Below, one piece after another: positions 14,780 to 14,844 of a DNA stretch of 14,844 bases (positions within the stretch are counted from its first letter, which is position 1; each line of letters begins with the position of its first letter). The translations under genes were made by a program, and so were the position numbers. Below the pieces are notes generated by a model. It had not been told where the DNA came from, searched no databases, and saw only the letters and a list, made by a program, of their open reading frames with translations. The stretch spans positions 2,025-16,868 of the forward strand of contig PKSZ01000468.1 of NCBI GenBank assembly GCA_002869425.1, in the 5' to 3' direction. Source of the stretch: Marinilabiliales bacterium (GTDB lineage Bacteria > Bacteroidota > Bacteroidia > Bacteroidales > BM523).

Positions 14780-14802
14780 GCTGAATATCAGCAAGCTTAG
14801 AC

Positions 14803-14844
14803 ATGCGAATTAAATTAATACATTTACTTGTTATTTGTTTTGCA
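14803..14844 (+). CDS. Start of a probable exported protein, cut by the window edge
   Basis: The last 14 codons of the window read MRIKLIHLLVICFA in an open frame. This is the shape of a signal peptide: two positive residues followed by a hydrophobic run. It lies 64 bp after the glycosyltransferase stop, behind a good TAnnTTTG element with a plausible short leader. An envelope protein such as a polysaccharide export lipoprotein would fit the location, but 14 residues cannot identify it. Confidence 0.5.
   Translation, partial: MRIKLIHLLVICFA

Noticed and set aside
14780..14792. GCTGA-ATA-TCAGC palindrome as terminator of the glycan operon
   Set aside because: The stem is only 5 bp with a 3-nt loop and is followed by no T-run; it lies downstream of the TATCTTTG element, near the expected transcription start of the next gene.
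1..14844. CRISPR array, insertion sequence, tRNA or prophage
   Set aside because: No regularly spaced repeats, transposase or integrase motifs, terminal inverted repeats or cloverleaf-like stretches were seen.

Overview
This is an AT-rich stretch that reads as Bacteroidota, probably a Bacteroidales/Marinilabiliales-type organism. Start codons mostly lack Shine-Dalgarno sequences, and several promoters match the Bacteroidota -7 element TAnnTTTG. The small protein ahead of bioB looks like a Bacteroidota type, and the mix of protein families fits. No tRNA, rRNA, insertion sequence, CRISPR array or phage gene is visible. Coding density is very high: the longest gap is 271 bp (2649-2919).

Layout. 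(1) Positions 1-2648, minus strand: two tandem MIO-type aromatic amino acid lyases. The upstream gene (1146-2648) is a canonical histidine ammonia-lyase. The downstream one (1-1113, cut by the window edge) is divergent and carries Ala-Cys-Gly where the family normally has Ala-Ser-Gly. (2) Positions 2920-4800, plus strand: a compact run of a Dabb-domain protein, mannose-6-phosphate isomerase and 3-methyladenine DNA glycosylase I. (3) Positions 4797-10261, minus strand: a complete six-gene biotin operon transcribed bioB-bioA-bioF-bioG-bioC-bioD, with overlapping or 1-bp-spaced genes. BioC and BioG make the pimeloyl-ACP arm by the methyl-ester disguise route; BioF, BioA, BioD and BioB then build the rings. 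A small acidic-tailed ORF (10302-10589) precedes bioB, and a terminator-like hairpin lies between the two. (4) Positions 10689-14738, plus strand: a heptose-7-phosphate kinase-like PfkB protein, a long asparagine synthetase-like amidotransferase and a GT4 glycosyltransferase. They are spaced 1-2 bp apart and look like the start of a surface glycan locus. A new gene with its own TAnnTTTG promoter starts at 14803 and runs off the window.

Most of the window is recognisable metabolism. The points worth a second look are the Ala-Cys-Gly MIO triad, a BioB that has Ser at the classical first [2Fe-2S] cysteine position and extra cysteines elsewhere (suggesting a different sulfur-donating cluster), and the small ORF plus hairpin arrangement in front of bioB. 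I found no clear evidence of a wholly new multi-gene system.
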